From: Auriscalpium vulgare
Lineage: Eukaryota > Basidiomycota > Agaricomycetes > Russulales > Auriscalpiaceae
Direction: 5' to 3'
Assembly: GCA_019915015.1 (NCBI GenBank)
Contig: JAHBBC010000006.1
Coordinates: forward strand, 992,001-1,056,000
Length of the DNA stretch: 64,000 nucleotides
Every line of letters begins with the position of its first letter. Positions within the stretch are counted from its first letter, which is position 1. The notes beneath the pieces are model-generated. The model was given only the letters and a program-made list of their open reading frames with translations. It did no database searches and had not been told where the DNA came from. Both the position numbers and the translations under genes were made by a program. Of this stretch, positions 1 through 10,636 are shown piece by piece.

Positions 1-3000
1 AGGCAGCATCTTGCGGTCGAGTGATTTCTCGAACTGCGTGAAACGTACCAGGACAAGGTCGCCTCGTTGGAAGCCGTAGTTCTTGATCGACGCTTCGTGG
101 TCGCGCTCGAAAATCAGCGCATCCTGCCGCCGCTTGTCGAACACTTTCGAGTGGAGCGTACGAAGCTGGGTGCGGCGCTTCTGAAGTGCGACAGCCCGTC
201 GCGCGATTAAATCCGTCGTCGACAGTATCGAGTCGGGCGGTGGTAGGAGATACGTTGCTTCTACGATATCGAGGGGCATCAATGCCTGCGTGCCGGTCGC
301 CGCGAAGTAGGGGGAGCAGCCCATACGCCTGCGCGTTGTGATCCTGTCCGCCCAGAATACCGAGTGTGCGACCGTGGCCCACTTGCTCGCGTCACCGTCG
401 GCGGCCTTGTACAGGGCCTGTCGGACGTCGAAATGCGATCGCTCTACGATTCCGTTGGATCGCGAGTTATAGCCTGAGATGCGGATGTGCTGCACGCCGT
501 AATCTTCTTCGAGGTGCTTCATCGCTGCTAGGTACGGCGTCCCGTTATCCGTTACGATTTCCCGGAGCGCTCCCCAGCGACAGAGTACGTCCTCGAATAT
601 CCATCGCGCGAGCGACTTGGCATTTTCCTGTCGCAGCATGCGCCACTCTGGGAAATGCGAGACCGAGCACCTTCCTTGTACGATGTATTTGAAACCTCGA
701 GAAGCCGGCATGTGCATGGTATCAGCGTACATCTTGGCAAACAGCGGCGCCGGGGTCGCGACCGTTGGGGGAATGAGCACGTGCTTGACCTGTCGCACTT
801 GGCAAATATGGCATGATCGTACAAACCATGCGACGTCGCGATCCATGTACGGCCACCAGAAGCGTTCGAGGAGAAACATCTTGGTCGGGTACGCGCCGCG
901 ATGTCCGACATCGTCGTGACAGGCCTTCAGAGCCCCTATGCGGCGTTCCGGGGGTAGGACAAGTTGGTGGCGGCCCTGCGGCTCCTTGCGAAAGAGACTC
1001 GTGCCGTCAAGGAAGAACTCGGTGCAGTACCGCAGGAACGTCGCGTACTCTTGGTCGGAAAAGCCATCCGGCCGCTGGAGCGTGTTGTGCCATTCCCGAA
1101 CTCGCCCAATTCGTTCGTCGGCTTGCTGCGCCTTGATGTCGCGGTCGACGGCGTCGTAAGACATCTCCGTCGGGGCGGCCTGGGTGACGAACGTCGCGAT
1201 CGCGGCCCTTGGGTGGTCGCGTGGGTCCCCCGACCGTGGCCTTGTACTGCGCGGTACGTATGCGTTCACGAGGTGAATGAATCCATACATCGCGTCGACC
1301 CAGTCCTCGAACCCGTCGTGCTCGTTTTCTGCCACGTCGCCCGGTTGGCGCCTTCGTCGTGACATTCCGTCAGGCCCATGAAACAGGCCGGGCACGTGAA
1401 CGAGGACGAAATGGAACATTAGAATGGCGATGATCCACCTATTCATGCTGGCCGAGGGTTCAATATCAGGGTTGTCGAGCATGCCCTTAATGTAGCGTGC
1501 GTCGACTTCCACGACCATGTTCCGCACTCCGATGAGATATATCTTCAGCGCGCGGAGCGCCCGAAACAGGCCGTATAATTCTAACTTTGGTTGCGAAAAA
1601 CGCGCCTCGCGATCGTTCAACGCGATGGACCCAAACCGTGCGTACCGACGCTTCTTGCGACTCTTCGGATCGTCGGCGTCAGCCTGGCACAGCAAGAACC
1701 CGACCGCAATAGGAGACGTATCGACCGCGAGGATAACCGGTTCGCCCGACTGATAGTCGATCGGTTTCAGGGCTGGCGACTCCAGCAACGCGCTTTTGAG
1801 ATCTTCCATAGCTGCTAATTGTTCCGCTCCGAATTCGAATGGCACATCTTTCCTCGTAAGGTGCGTGAGCGCATGCGCGCGATGTGCGAAATGGTGGATG
1901 AAGATCCTCAGCACCCCGACCGTCCCGAGGAACGCCCGCACATCGGACAGGTCTTGACATGGCCCCCAATTCACAATCTTAGCCACCCGTTGTTCGTCGG
2001 GGATCCGCCCGTCCCTCGTGCAGCGGTGTCCGACCACGACAATTTCGGGCGCGCACAAAATAGTCTTCCAACCCGAAAACGTCCCGCCCGAATAACCCAT
2101 GCGCTGTACGACGCGGTTGAGATTCTGAAAGTGTTCCCAGACAAATCGGCGGATGCCCTCGTTGTCAGCGATTGTCTCGTACTTCCCCTGGTCGTCCTTG
2201 TATTCGCTCGCGGGGCCCTTGACCGGTACGTCATCAATAAACGGTATCGTGACGTGAGGAATTTCCGGCCTCAGGATATGTGTGACGTCGTCGTGGAAGA
2301 TAGGCACTGAATTCGTCCAGCCCATCGGTAGTGTTACCAACCGCAGCGCGCCGTAAGGGGTCTGGAACGTAGTGAGGTCGCGCGACGCTGGGTCCAACGC
2401 TCGCTCGTCGTATCCGACGTACAGATCCAGCATCGCGCCGCAAGCCCGACCCGCGAATTGCTCGGCCAGTTGGTCGGTAAACGGGGGCACCCCGGAATGA
2501 GCTATCGTGACGGCGTTTAACGGCTCCAGGCTGTGCACTATGCGCAGGCTCGTTCCATCCTTTTTGACCACGCAGAACCACCGCGACCTATACGACGAAT
2601 TGGATGGTTCGTAGACGTTCGCGGCCAACTTCCGACTGATTTGTTCCATGACTTGGTCGTAGATTCCCGGCGGGATCGGTATGTTGCGTTGTACCCATGG
2701 CGTGTGCGGTACGACGGGTATCGTGACCGGCGGAAAGAAATCTTCGCGGAAGTGGCCTCGCTCGCTGTCGTCCCACGCGAACGCACCGTTGTGCTCGCAC
2801 ATAAAATGGTGCATCAGCTTGCGTTCCTCCTTCCACAAGAAGTCCCCCTCGTGAACTACGTCGAATTGGTCGCGGCGCTCCTCGGTGTAACGCCCCGTCG
2901 GCCGGAAGTCAGGGGGCTTCGTCGGTAACTTGGGTAGTGTCGCTAGCGGGTCGCCTCGTATGTCGCGTATGATTCTGAACTGCCCAGGCAAGTCGGCTAG

Positions 3001-3371
3001 TACTGGCTTCACTTTTAGGTGGGCTGGCTTATACTTTTTCTTGGTCGCTGCGAAAACTGCGCGTGCCCGCGCGCTGCTTGGCAGCGACTTACAGTCGCGA
3101 AATTCCTGTTCGCCTGCGAACGATGGCACCCCGGCTGGGGCGAGAAAGAAAACGGGCGCCGATGGAACGTCTAAAGTCGCGTCGGTCGGCCGATCAAATA
3201 TTGGAGGGGTAGACTCTGGGAGATCGCAAAATGATAAATAGGTTGCTCGTAACTCTTCCGGCGAACTAGAGGAGTCGAAGGGGACCACGGCTTCCACGGA
3301 AATAGGATCGGCGGCGTCGCCCGTGAACTCGAGGACGAGCGCCACTTCCGCCTGGTCGTCCAACGACGCCT
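1..3371 (-). CDS. Ty3/gypsy pol polyprotein (RT, RNase H, integrase), left end cut by window
   Basis: Reverse transcriptase, RNase H and integrase of a gypsy-class LTR retrotransposon. I read one open frame on the minus strand from the gag stop to the window edge. RT has the catalytic motif FIDDVPVKG near 2213-2240, in place of the usual YxDD. An RNase H-like stretch (LAVDTSPIAVGFLL) lies near 1700-1740. The integrase HHCC finger ends in CHIC near 800-820. The DDE triad is visible as YADTMHM (about 710-735), VTDNGTPY (about 540-565) and NGIVERSH (about 430-470). GDLVLVRF near 50-70 belongs to the C-terminal integrase domain. Pol lies in the -1 frame relative to gag-protease upstream, with the pol frame open across the gag stop, so expression by -1 frameshifting is likely. 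No stop was seen, so the copy may be intact. The extreme C-terminus and 3' LTR lie outside the window. Confidence 0.86.
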
Positions 3372-6300
3372 CTAGAGCCGAAAATCCCTGCGCTCGCCGG
3401 CGCTCTGAACGATGCGACGCGAGCCTCGCTCTACTGTCGGGACGGTCGCCGTCGCTTGAGTGTTGGGATCGGTGATCGTGATGGTCTGTCGCTCATCGAC
3501 AAAGTTGCGGACTATACTCCCAGTGAGGACGTCGAAGGGCCTCCCTAGCAGGATGTCGTAGGCCGGAGAACGTATGACGTGTATCTGTACGTAGAGCGTG
3601 ATGTCGCCTAGCTTTAGCGCTACGTTGCGGGCTAGCCCGAGGGATTTGTCAATCGAGCCGTTGGCGGAAAGCATGTCCAGTGTGATCGCGGGATCATATG
3701 CCAGGCCGAGAAAATGACAAACGTCTTCGGACATGGAGATGACCTGCGACCCTGGATCCAGGATAGCCTCAATGTGCGCTTGGTTATCCACCAAGGGCAG
3801 GACCGCTCGCAATGCCGATGACTCTTTTGCGACCACCAGCGGGGCCGGTTTCTCGGCCGAGGCACTCATCAACGTCAGCATCGGGTCGGAGAGCACCAGC
3901 GACCCGCGAGGCGGCACCGCTGGCTGGCTCTGTATGGCCTGCAAGAACGACGACGGCATGTGCGAGGTGTATCCCCGCGCTCGATCTCTCTCCTGCTCGC
4001 GCTCTTCCTCGTACAAGTCGCCGGGTAGGTCCGACCACTCCTTGGTAGGCCCTTCCCCTTCCGCTACGACCGTGTGTAGGACCGCTACTGGGGAGTCCCC
4101 GCTGGACAGTACCGGGGCCGCTATGCGTCGCGGGGTGATAGCGTATCGCAACTGGGAACGTACTTCTGGCGCCAGCGACAGTAACTCGCTCTGTGTCAGA
4201 GTGACGGAAGTCTCCATCGCGCGGCCGTAGACTTCCTTCGCGACTTCCTCACTATGGATGGGCGTGTCCTTGGTATAGGCGGCGACTGGTTTCTTCCCTT
4301 TGTCTGGTCGGGACGCGTCCCCGACGGGTATGTAGGTTGCGTCGGGTACGGAGGCGAAAGGATGGATGGGTTCCGGCTCTATCTCCTCGGGGTCCTTCTC
4401 GACTGTCGGCTCACCCTCGCTCTCTTCCCTCGCCGCTTCCGCATCCTCTGGACCCTCGGGCACCGCGAACGTAACCTTCGGCCGCTTTGCCGTGAATTTC
4501 GACGGAGATATGACCACCTCAGGGACTAGCCTCTTGGATCGCACTCTCTCCCCGGGCAGCGGACCGATTGGTGGCGGTAACTCTCCGTTGCGAATCGCTG
4601 CCTCCCTTCGGGCCCGGCCGGCGTTCCTCTGCTCCTTCATGAGGGTTAATACCGCCATCTCTTGACGCAACTCCTCGAGTCGCTCGTCGTCCGTCAACGG
4701 CGGGATTAACTGGATGAGCCCGGCGACCGGCTGGTCGCGCGCAGGTCGGAGCGGGTAGTCGGTGACGGCGATGGGACCTGTCGATGCCAACATCATTGTT
4801 TCCGTCGCGTTGCCCGCGACTCTGGCCGCGACGTCGGCGCGCAGCCCGGACGGGTCCGTGCGATAATATTCGTCTACCCTCGCTTGAATCGGGCCTAGCC
4901 CAAATGGCACTGGCCTGCCGCTCTTGAGTACCACCTGGTTCATCTCGTTGCGTACCACCCGCCCCGTCGCTATGTAGTCTTGCAGGACGAGGCATTCGCG
5001 GATGAAGTGCTCGGGACCGTTGCAGAACGAGCACCTGGCGCCATCCTGTCCCGGGGCCGGGCGAGGACGATCGAAACGAGCGGCCGACGCCATCATCGGG
5101 CCCGGTGGCCCGCGCGTGTACGCCGACGGCTGCGGGCCTGCGTTACTCATCCCCATCGCATCGGCTCTCCCCGCGCTATACGCTTTCGCGATCTGCTCGG
5201 CCGCCTTCTCCATCAGAGCGGCAAACTGCTCGACCTTGATCGCAGGTTCTTCCGCCTTGACGGCCACGGGTTGGGACAAGTCGGCCAGACCCGCGGGGAC
5301 GCTGAGCCCTGCCGATCGCGGGGTGCTCGACGTGCCGTGCAGCACGTACCGCGCCGCTTCCACTATTTGGTCCATCGGGTACGGGCCGTCGCGATCGTGG
5401 TCGGGATACTTCAGCTGCAGCCGCTGCTCTATCCTATCTTGCAGTCCCTTCTGAAATCCACGCAAGAAAGTGTAGTCGCGGTCGCGCTCGGAGATACGCT
5501 GCCGCCCTATAAGAAACTGGGAGATCGCGTAGAAACCGCGATAGTATTCCCCAACGTCGCCAATGGTCGTGACGCCTCGGCGGGCTGTCTCGGCGACGAG
5601 CTGATCGAGGTCGCCCATCGTGTATTTGCGCTCCTCGTCCGCTCCGGGGTATAGCGCTATGATCGCGGTCACGAACTCTTCGAACGTCGCATTGCCCGCG
5701 TACTGGGGTCGGCTTTGCCACTGGTCTGCTGTAAGGACGTCCAGGTATCGCGTGGCGTGCTCCTTCTTCTCCTGGTCCTGGCCGTCCTCGATACCCGCCC
5801 GCGTGAACAAGTGCCTCAACTCCGCGAAATAGCGTTGCAGCTCGCGCGGCTTAAGATTGTCGAACTTAGGGGCTTGGCGGTCGCCACGGGTAGGCATCGG
5901 AGTGGCCATGGTCGTGCGACGGGGTAAACGCGATAACGGAGTACTGGATTGCGATGTGGGAGAAACTGGTCGGGAAACCTGTGCGGCCGCTCCACGCCCG
6001 TCTCCTGATAAACCTCCGTGCGTTCCGACGTTTCCGCGGTCGGAAGCCAAGCGGTCGCTGTCGGAAGGCACCTGTGCCTCGTCTCGGTCCTCATCAATCA
6101 GCGCAGCCACTTCGGGCTCCGATTCCGACGGGGTAAGCTCTGGCGACGACCATTGTCGCATTGCTCCGCCAGTCAGCAACTCGATCGACGCCTCATTGAC
6201 GTCCAGGAGCTCCTGATGGAGGGACCGTCTACCATCCCAACCGTGCTCCGACTCCTCCGATTGGACAGGGCCTGCCTCCGCGTTTTGATCGCCGGGAGCC

Positions 6301-6554
6301 TCGCCCGCAGCATCCCCGTCGTTCTCGGGTGCTGCGTCCGACACACCCGATGCCTCGCCGTCGTCGTTTTCGTTGTCGCCCTCGGCGCCTTCAGCGCTGG
6401 AAGTCGCGCGCTCTTCGTCCGACGCCCCACCTTCCGACGATGCGAGGTGTCCTGGCATGGACTCCGCCCGCTGACTGGTCGAGTACTCCGACGGGGCCGA
6501 TCGGGGCGGTGCGCGTCGAGTGGGCTCTACGATAACCCTCGCCTTTGGTGCCAT
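3372..6554 (-). CDS. Ty3/gypsy Gag-protease polyprotein, 1060 aa
   Basis: Structural Gag fused to an aspartic protease, for assembly and processing of virus-like particles in a fungal gypsy element. The N-terminal 200 residues are acidic and disordered. A capsid-like helical region follows (about residues 230-400). A zinc knuckle of CX2CX4HX4C form (CSFCNGPEHFIREC) sits near residue 506-520. The protease active site near residue 929 reads ILDPGSQ, a DPG variant that I recall in mushroom gypsy families, where DTG/DSG is usual. The ATG at 6554 (MAPKARVIV) is the first in frame and follows a leader of about 430 nt after the LTR. The ORF ends TAG at 3374-3372, and pol continues one frame back. 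A T4 run lies just before the stop (3385-3381 region), but no canonical slippery heptamer was found. The long uninterrupted ORF suggests a young copy. Confidence 0.9.
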   Translation of the reverse strand: MAPKARVIVEPTRRAPPRSAPSEYSTSQRAESMPGHLASSEGGASDEERATSSAEGAEGDNENDDGEASGVSDAAPENDGDAAGEAPGDQNAEAGPVQSEESEHGWDGRRSLHQELLDVNEASIELLTGGAMRQWSSPELTPSESEPEVAALIDEDRDEAQVPSDSDRLASDRGNVGTHGGLSGDGRGAAAQVSRPVSPTSQSSTPLSRLPRRTTMATPMPTRGDRQAPKFDNLKPRELQRYFAELRHLFTRAGIEDGQDQEKKEHATRYLDVLTADQWQSRPQYAGNATFEEFVTAIIALYPGADEERKYTMGDLDQLVAETARRGVTTIGDVGEYYRGFYAISQFLIGRQRISERDRDYTFLRGFQKGLQDRIEQRLQLKYPDHDRDGPYPMDQIVEAARYVLHGTSSTPRSAGLSVPAGLADLSQPVAVKAEEPAIKVEQFAALMEKAAEQIAKAYSAGRADAMGMSNAGPQPSAYTRGPPGPMMASAARFDRPRPAPGQDGARCSFCNGPEHFIRECLVLQDYIATGRVVRNEMNQVVLKSGRPVPFGLGPIQARVDEYYRTDPSGLRADVAARVAGNATETMMLASTGPIAVTDYPLRPARDQPVAGLIQLIPPLTDDERLEELRQEMAVLTLMKEQRNAGRARREAAIRNGELPPPIGPLPGERVRSKRLVPEVVISPSKFTAKRPKVTFAVPEGPEDAEAAREESEGEPTVEKDPEEIEPEPIHPFASVPDATYIPVGDASRPDKGKKPVAAYTKDTPIHSEEVAKEVYGRAMETSVTLTQSELLSLAPEVRSQLRYAITPRRIAAPVLSSGDSPVAVLHTVVAEGEGPTKEWSDLPGDLYEEEREQERDRARGYTSHMPSSFLQAIQSQPAVPPRGSLVLSDPMLTLMSASAEKPAPLVVAKESSALRAVLPLVDNQAHIEAILDPGSQVISMSEDVCHFLGLAYDPAITLDMLSANGSIDKSLGLARNVALKLGDITLYVQIHVIRSPAYDILLGRPFDVLTGSIVRNFVDERQTITITDPNTQATATVPTVERGSRRIVQSAGERRDFRL

Positions 6555-6983
6555 CGGGTTGCTGAGCGGTTGACACTAGCCCCCTCGCGGTGGGCTCCAC
6601 AAATGATGAGATGAACCCTGGGGGAGGCCCCGGGAACGTCGATAGAAATGGAGGGAGCGAGCAGCCAACCGCTGGCCCAAGAGGTAGTGGGTCGGAGGAA
6701 GAAACCCAAGATCGCGACCGTGCCCCGAACAAACCACCCAGGACCCCGCGGGTCCTGCCCTCGTCCTGCGGCCCTCTCTCTCTCTCTCTCTCCGCTCCCA
6801 TCCGACCGTCGCACGTTGCGTCTCTTCCCACACTACTCGGTGCGACCCTCCCGTCTGTCGCCGCCGGTCCGTCCTAGTTGCGGAGTCGCCCTTGCCGTCC
6901 GACCGTCCGACCTGTGTCCCCGCGCTTGTACCGTCCGAGCCGCTATCCTGGAATATAAACGTCAGTCATAAAACCTACCACAC
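6555..6983 (-). other. Untranslated leader of the gypsy element
   Basis: This stretch lies between the putative 5' LTR and the Gag ATG. It is pyrimidine/purine biased with a short TC microsatellite near 6778-6794. No convincing ORF is seen. The first bases after the LTR on the minus strand read GTGTGGTAGGTTTTATG, where a primer-binding site is expected. I could not match this confidently to a tRNA 3' end. Confidence 0.5.
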
Positions 6984-7472
6984 TGTATCACTCCAGTCTG
7001 TGGTTGAGTCGGGGCAGCGTAGCCCGTGGTATCGCAAAGGTGGCGCGACCCGGATGTCGCTACGGCTTCCTGGTTTAAGGCATCGTGTCGGGCTGGTCTG
7101 GCGGTGTCGCGTCGTGCGGTGCTCTCTGTGAAGCAGGAACGAAAGGTGTAGTCTCGGGTGTAGGCCCAAGGTCCAAAAGTGTCCCTACAACAAGTCGAAT
7201 CGCGTCTATATACCGCTGCTTCGTCAGCTCTTCCCACGCGTCTGCGCTCCTACGCGTCCTACCAAGTTCCGCGCCCGACCGTTCCGACTCCCTACCTCGG
7301 CTCTCCGTCTCCTCCCCAGACGCTCGCTTGCTTTGTGCTGTCCCGTGGTCGTGCCGGTGCCGCGACGCCTGTGGGGCGTCTCGGGGGTGTGTGTCTTGGT
7401 GTAGCGGTGTGATTGGTCCGTTTCGGTGCCTGTAGCGCTGCGGGTCCCATCACCGGTATTGCGCCTGTAACA
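6984..7472 (-). repeat. Probable 5' LTR of the gypsy element
   Basis: Read on the minus strand, the segment begins TGTTACAGG at 7472 and ends GATACA at 6984, giving the TG...CA ends of an LTR of about 489 bp. It lies directly upstream of the Gag leader. A TATATA core sits inside. The partner LTR would be left of the window, so the ends are inferred from one copy only and could be off by some bases. Confidence 0.6.
7207..7213 (-). promoter_or_regulatory. TATA box within the gypsy LTR
   Basis: The minus strand reads GGTATATAGACG here, inside the putative LTR and upstream of gag in the right orientation. It is a plausible RNA polymerase II core promoter for the gypsy transcript. Confidence 0.45.
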
Positions 7473-7998
7473 AATCGGGCCTGGCGCCGCCTTCCAACCG
7501 GATGAACTGGGATGCTTTGAAGGCACGCGACGCGTCCCTTGGAAGATAATCAAGACATGGCAAAACCTCAAAACAAATAGCGTACCCTTTCCAATTCCCA
7601 AGAGTGTTGATGTTGAAATCGCCTAGAAACCCTTGAAAGCGGACGCTAACTTCACGCAGGTTCTGCGAAGGGTGAATGTACCCAGTGCTTGAGTTATGGA
7701 GAAGTAAGAAGCGTCGTGCGACATCTCGTCCTCGCGGGTCGCTCTTCACGAACGCCCGATCGCACGTGCCGTCGTAGGAGATGGGTGCTAGCATGTGGAA
7801 CTCGTTGGGCGCGGGGTCAATGGAGAGCCTTCCAAGCCCAATCGCCCACTGGTCACGAACGAGACCTTTTTCCGCTGACACTGCATGCCTGTTAGTAAAT
7901 CTCAGGAAGTGGAGAACAAAACTCACAATAGATATAGGCCATTTTTCCAGAGACGAGCGCGTCGATTTCGACCGCCCGTACATGAGTTTATGTACCAA
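7473..7998 (-). pseudogene. 3'-truncated host-like gene cut by the gypsy LTR
   Basis: Unidentified protein, read on the minus strand. An open frame of about 140 residues (from SAEKGLVRDQWAIG to FIRLEGG) runs straight into the start of the gypsy LTR, which supplies its last residues and a stop. This suggests that the retrotransposon inserted in the gene. Upstream, a possible intron begins GTGAGT at 7926 and ends TAACAG at 7889. At 38 nt it is short, and a second AG at 7881-7882 would give about 46 nt. No known domain is recognised. The rest of the gene is not found on the other side, which lies outside the window. Confidence 0.45.
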
Positions 7999-8119
7999 GA
8001 CGGTACGGGCGCACCAAGCCGAGACCGTGCGGACATGGGCCTGGCTTTCCGCAATTTCGGGGGCTCCTCCTGACGACGACTCTCATCTGACTGCGGGATT
8101 TTGCCTTCATAAGGCAGAC

Positions 8120-8347
8120 CACCTTGTTCGATGACGTCTACGCCGGCGAAAAGACTAAGCACCCCGCATTTATGTCTTCACTCAGCAACGGATGTGACGC
8201 ACCTGAGAGAAATTTTATCTTCATGAATTGCATCACCTTGTTCGATGGCGTCTACAGTGGCAAAAAAATTCAGCATCCCGCAATTATAGCCACACAAAGC
8301 AGCGGGTGTGACGCACCTGAGAGGGAATGTCGTCATACCCGCTGTCA
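8120..8347 (+). repeat. Imperfect 114-bp tandem repeat, two units
   Basis: Two units start at 8120 and 8234, both with CACCTTGTTCGATG, and both contain GTGACGCACCTGAGAG near their ends. In one frame each unit encodes 38 residues with the shared words LFDxVYxGxK and SxGCDAPER. Differences between the units are consistent with an old duplication of an exon-sized piece. No match to a known family. Confidence 0.6.
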
Positions 8348-8542
8348 AATTTTATAGGGAGGCGGATGCGGTGAATGATATGAGACAGGGATGCTACTGC
8401 TTACTTGGCAGCAGCTGGCTCTTGCAATCCGCTACGTCCTCATCATCCCGATTACCATGCATTCGCATCTCGAAATCGCTACACACCTTCACTGCGCTGA
8501 AGAGCCTATCTCTCTGGTACGCCTTCATGATTTATCTCGCTG

Positions 8543-9079
8543 TTGCTTGCGCTGATCAGCCGTGTTCAGCCTGGATTGATCCAATCTAGTCAATGGAATG
8601 CGGTCATCGTCCACCCGGATGGCCTGGGGCACGCACCTCTGCAGAGTTTAGACAACCTGTTTTCTCAGATGGACCTGTGTTCTCTGTCAAGTCATCCAGC
8701 CGAGTCACTGAACCCAAAAGAACTCACGTCGCTTCTTGGGACTGGCAAAATCCGCCACATCGGCGACTTCTACGAGCGCGAGGTCCCTTCTCTCACCTTC
8801 AATTGGTACTACTCCGCCTTCGCCATTGACCAGGCCAACGCAGAAGGGCTGCGGAGCAACACTAGCGCATCCATCATTGTTGGCGACGGCGAAGTGGTGA
8901 AGGGACGTGTCCTGATCGTCAAGAATGGGGCTGCTGATGGTAGTTGGGCTGAAGACCCTTCTATTGATTGTCGGCAGCTGGCGAGGTGTTTATGGTGGTA
9001 CCATCGCAGTGGAAATACCGTGTCGGAAGTCTTGAAGGAGCGGCGTATGATAGCTTGGATGTCTTCGTTGAACCTGTGA
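8543..9079 (+). CDS. Hypothetical fungal protein, probably partial
   Basis: Open frame of 178 codons with protein-like composition, including GKIRHIGDFYEREVPSLTF and an acidic loop GDGEVVKGRVLIVKNG, ending at a TGA. I recall similar unnamed hypothetical proteins in mushroom genomes but cannot name a function. The true start is uncertain: the first 20-30 residues look less convincing and may lie in an intron or upstream exon. It is on the same strand as the multi-exon gene that begins about 120 nt downstream. No signal peptide or membrane segment is apparent. Confidence 0.5.
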   Translation: MLALISRVQPGLIQSSQWNAVIVHPDGLGHAPLQSLDNLFSQMDLCSLSSHPAESLNPKELTSLLGTGKIRHIGDFYEREVPSLTFNWYYSAFAIDQANAEGLRSNTSASIIVGDGEVVKGRVLIVKNGAADGSWAEDPSIDCRQLARCLWWYHRSGNTVSEVLKERRMIAWMSSLNL

Positions 9080-10636
9080 ATATTCAGGCGGCCAGGGGTA
9101 TTCTCTATACAGTTATTCCGCTGTGAAACACCTAAAATGAATAAAAGGAATGAGGGAACTCACTCGAAAAATGTCGACCCAGCCCCCCGAGTTATATGGC
9201 AGGAACTAAGCGACCAGCTGAACACGCTGCGCCAACCCGAGCCTCCGCGCGCCTTCGGCAAGCTCCCTACTTGGTCCATTTTTGCATTGCTTATGCCTTC
9301 CTCAGGCTCGAGGACATCCTCGACAGAGGCCATGCCAAGGATGAAGAGTGAGTTGCCTTTCCTTCTCTATCTTGACCTTATTTGTTTATTACTGCGCTAG
9401 GCCTACAAGTGCATCATCCGATCTCGGCCGCGCTTTGCAACCGCCTTCTCGCAGCGACCCGGTGGAAAGGACGGCTGCAGAAACTGTCGAAATTCGAACA
9501 GAGGGAGATGGCCCTCACAGTATGATTCATTTGCTCCAGATACTATCCTTTCTGATGTTTGACAACAGCACCTACGACCGCTTCTTCAACCAGTGCCACT
9601 TTCGACCCCGTTGCCACCGATCCTGCCATCTCATCGCCCATCCCTCACATCCAGGAGCCCTCCTATGCTCGCTCTGGCAATCGGGATGTTGCTCTAGGTG
9701 CGTCTCAAAGTTCGGTCTAGTAACTATCGCTACATGCATCTTCATCAACAACCAGTTCCCTCAATGGTTCCTCGCCCGGAAGACGATACACCCGCGCGCT
9801 TGTTTGCAAAAAACGACGCCAAGACCTCATCTGTCGTCACCGGCCACGATGAGGCTCCTGCGTCTGCGACCGCTTCCTCAAGCACTGTTGCCTTCAAAGA
9901 TCTGGCGGACACTGAAGAGTCCGCTGGTGAGCCTCGTTTCGCGCCTCTCAAGACGATAAGTGCGTCCTCACTCGACTCGTTTCTTCTAAATGCAACACGT
10001 CCTAAGTTCCACACCCAGATGACGAAGGATCGGCACGCTTTACTGCAGAAGAGAAGGGGAAAGGTTCCTCTGTCGTCGTCGGCCGCAACAACTCTGTCTC
10101 GAACACCGGCTCTTCTAGTTCTAGTCCTCTTACTTCGCCCGTGGCCAAGATGCATCCAGCGCGCAGTGCCCCCAAGTTGACCGCAAAGGTTCAGGAAATT
10201 CCGCCGATCATTCCTCCTTTCGTCCAAAGGCATTGGTGGTCTGAAGAAATTATCCAGTGCGTTTCCACTTCTTCTCTTACGGTGCCCAGCTCATGTTGTC
10301 ATAGACGCATCCGGGTCATCTTAACCACGGCCAACCCCGCAGAGAACTTGTTCCCATTGGCTTCGCCCCCGAACAACGTCAAATGGAATGGCAATCAGCT
10401 TTGCCTTGCAACCAACGACTTGGGGTTAATGGGCCAATGCACGCATGGCAGTACAATTACTCTTAATCATTTAGGGGGGAGGGGGGCTTGGCCATCCAAC
10501 ATACAACTGACTGCCTGGTGTAATTATGTCCTTTTTGAATATGTTGGAGATATAATACTTGGGGTTAATGGCTCTGGCTCCGCATGCAGGAAAGTGACTC
10601 TGTGACTGTATTGAGATGTCAGGGCAAAGTTGTGGT

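Noticed and set aside
552..911. Minus-strand 119-codon ORF and other medium ORFs within 1-3371
   Set aside because: They are other frames of the gypsy pol, which is open over the whole interval.
3372..3392. Canonical X-XXY-YYZ slippery heptamer at the gag end
   Set aside because: None is present in the gag frame. Only a T4 run is seen.
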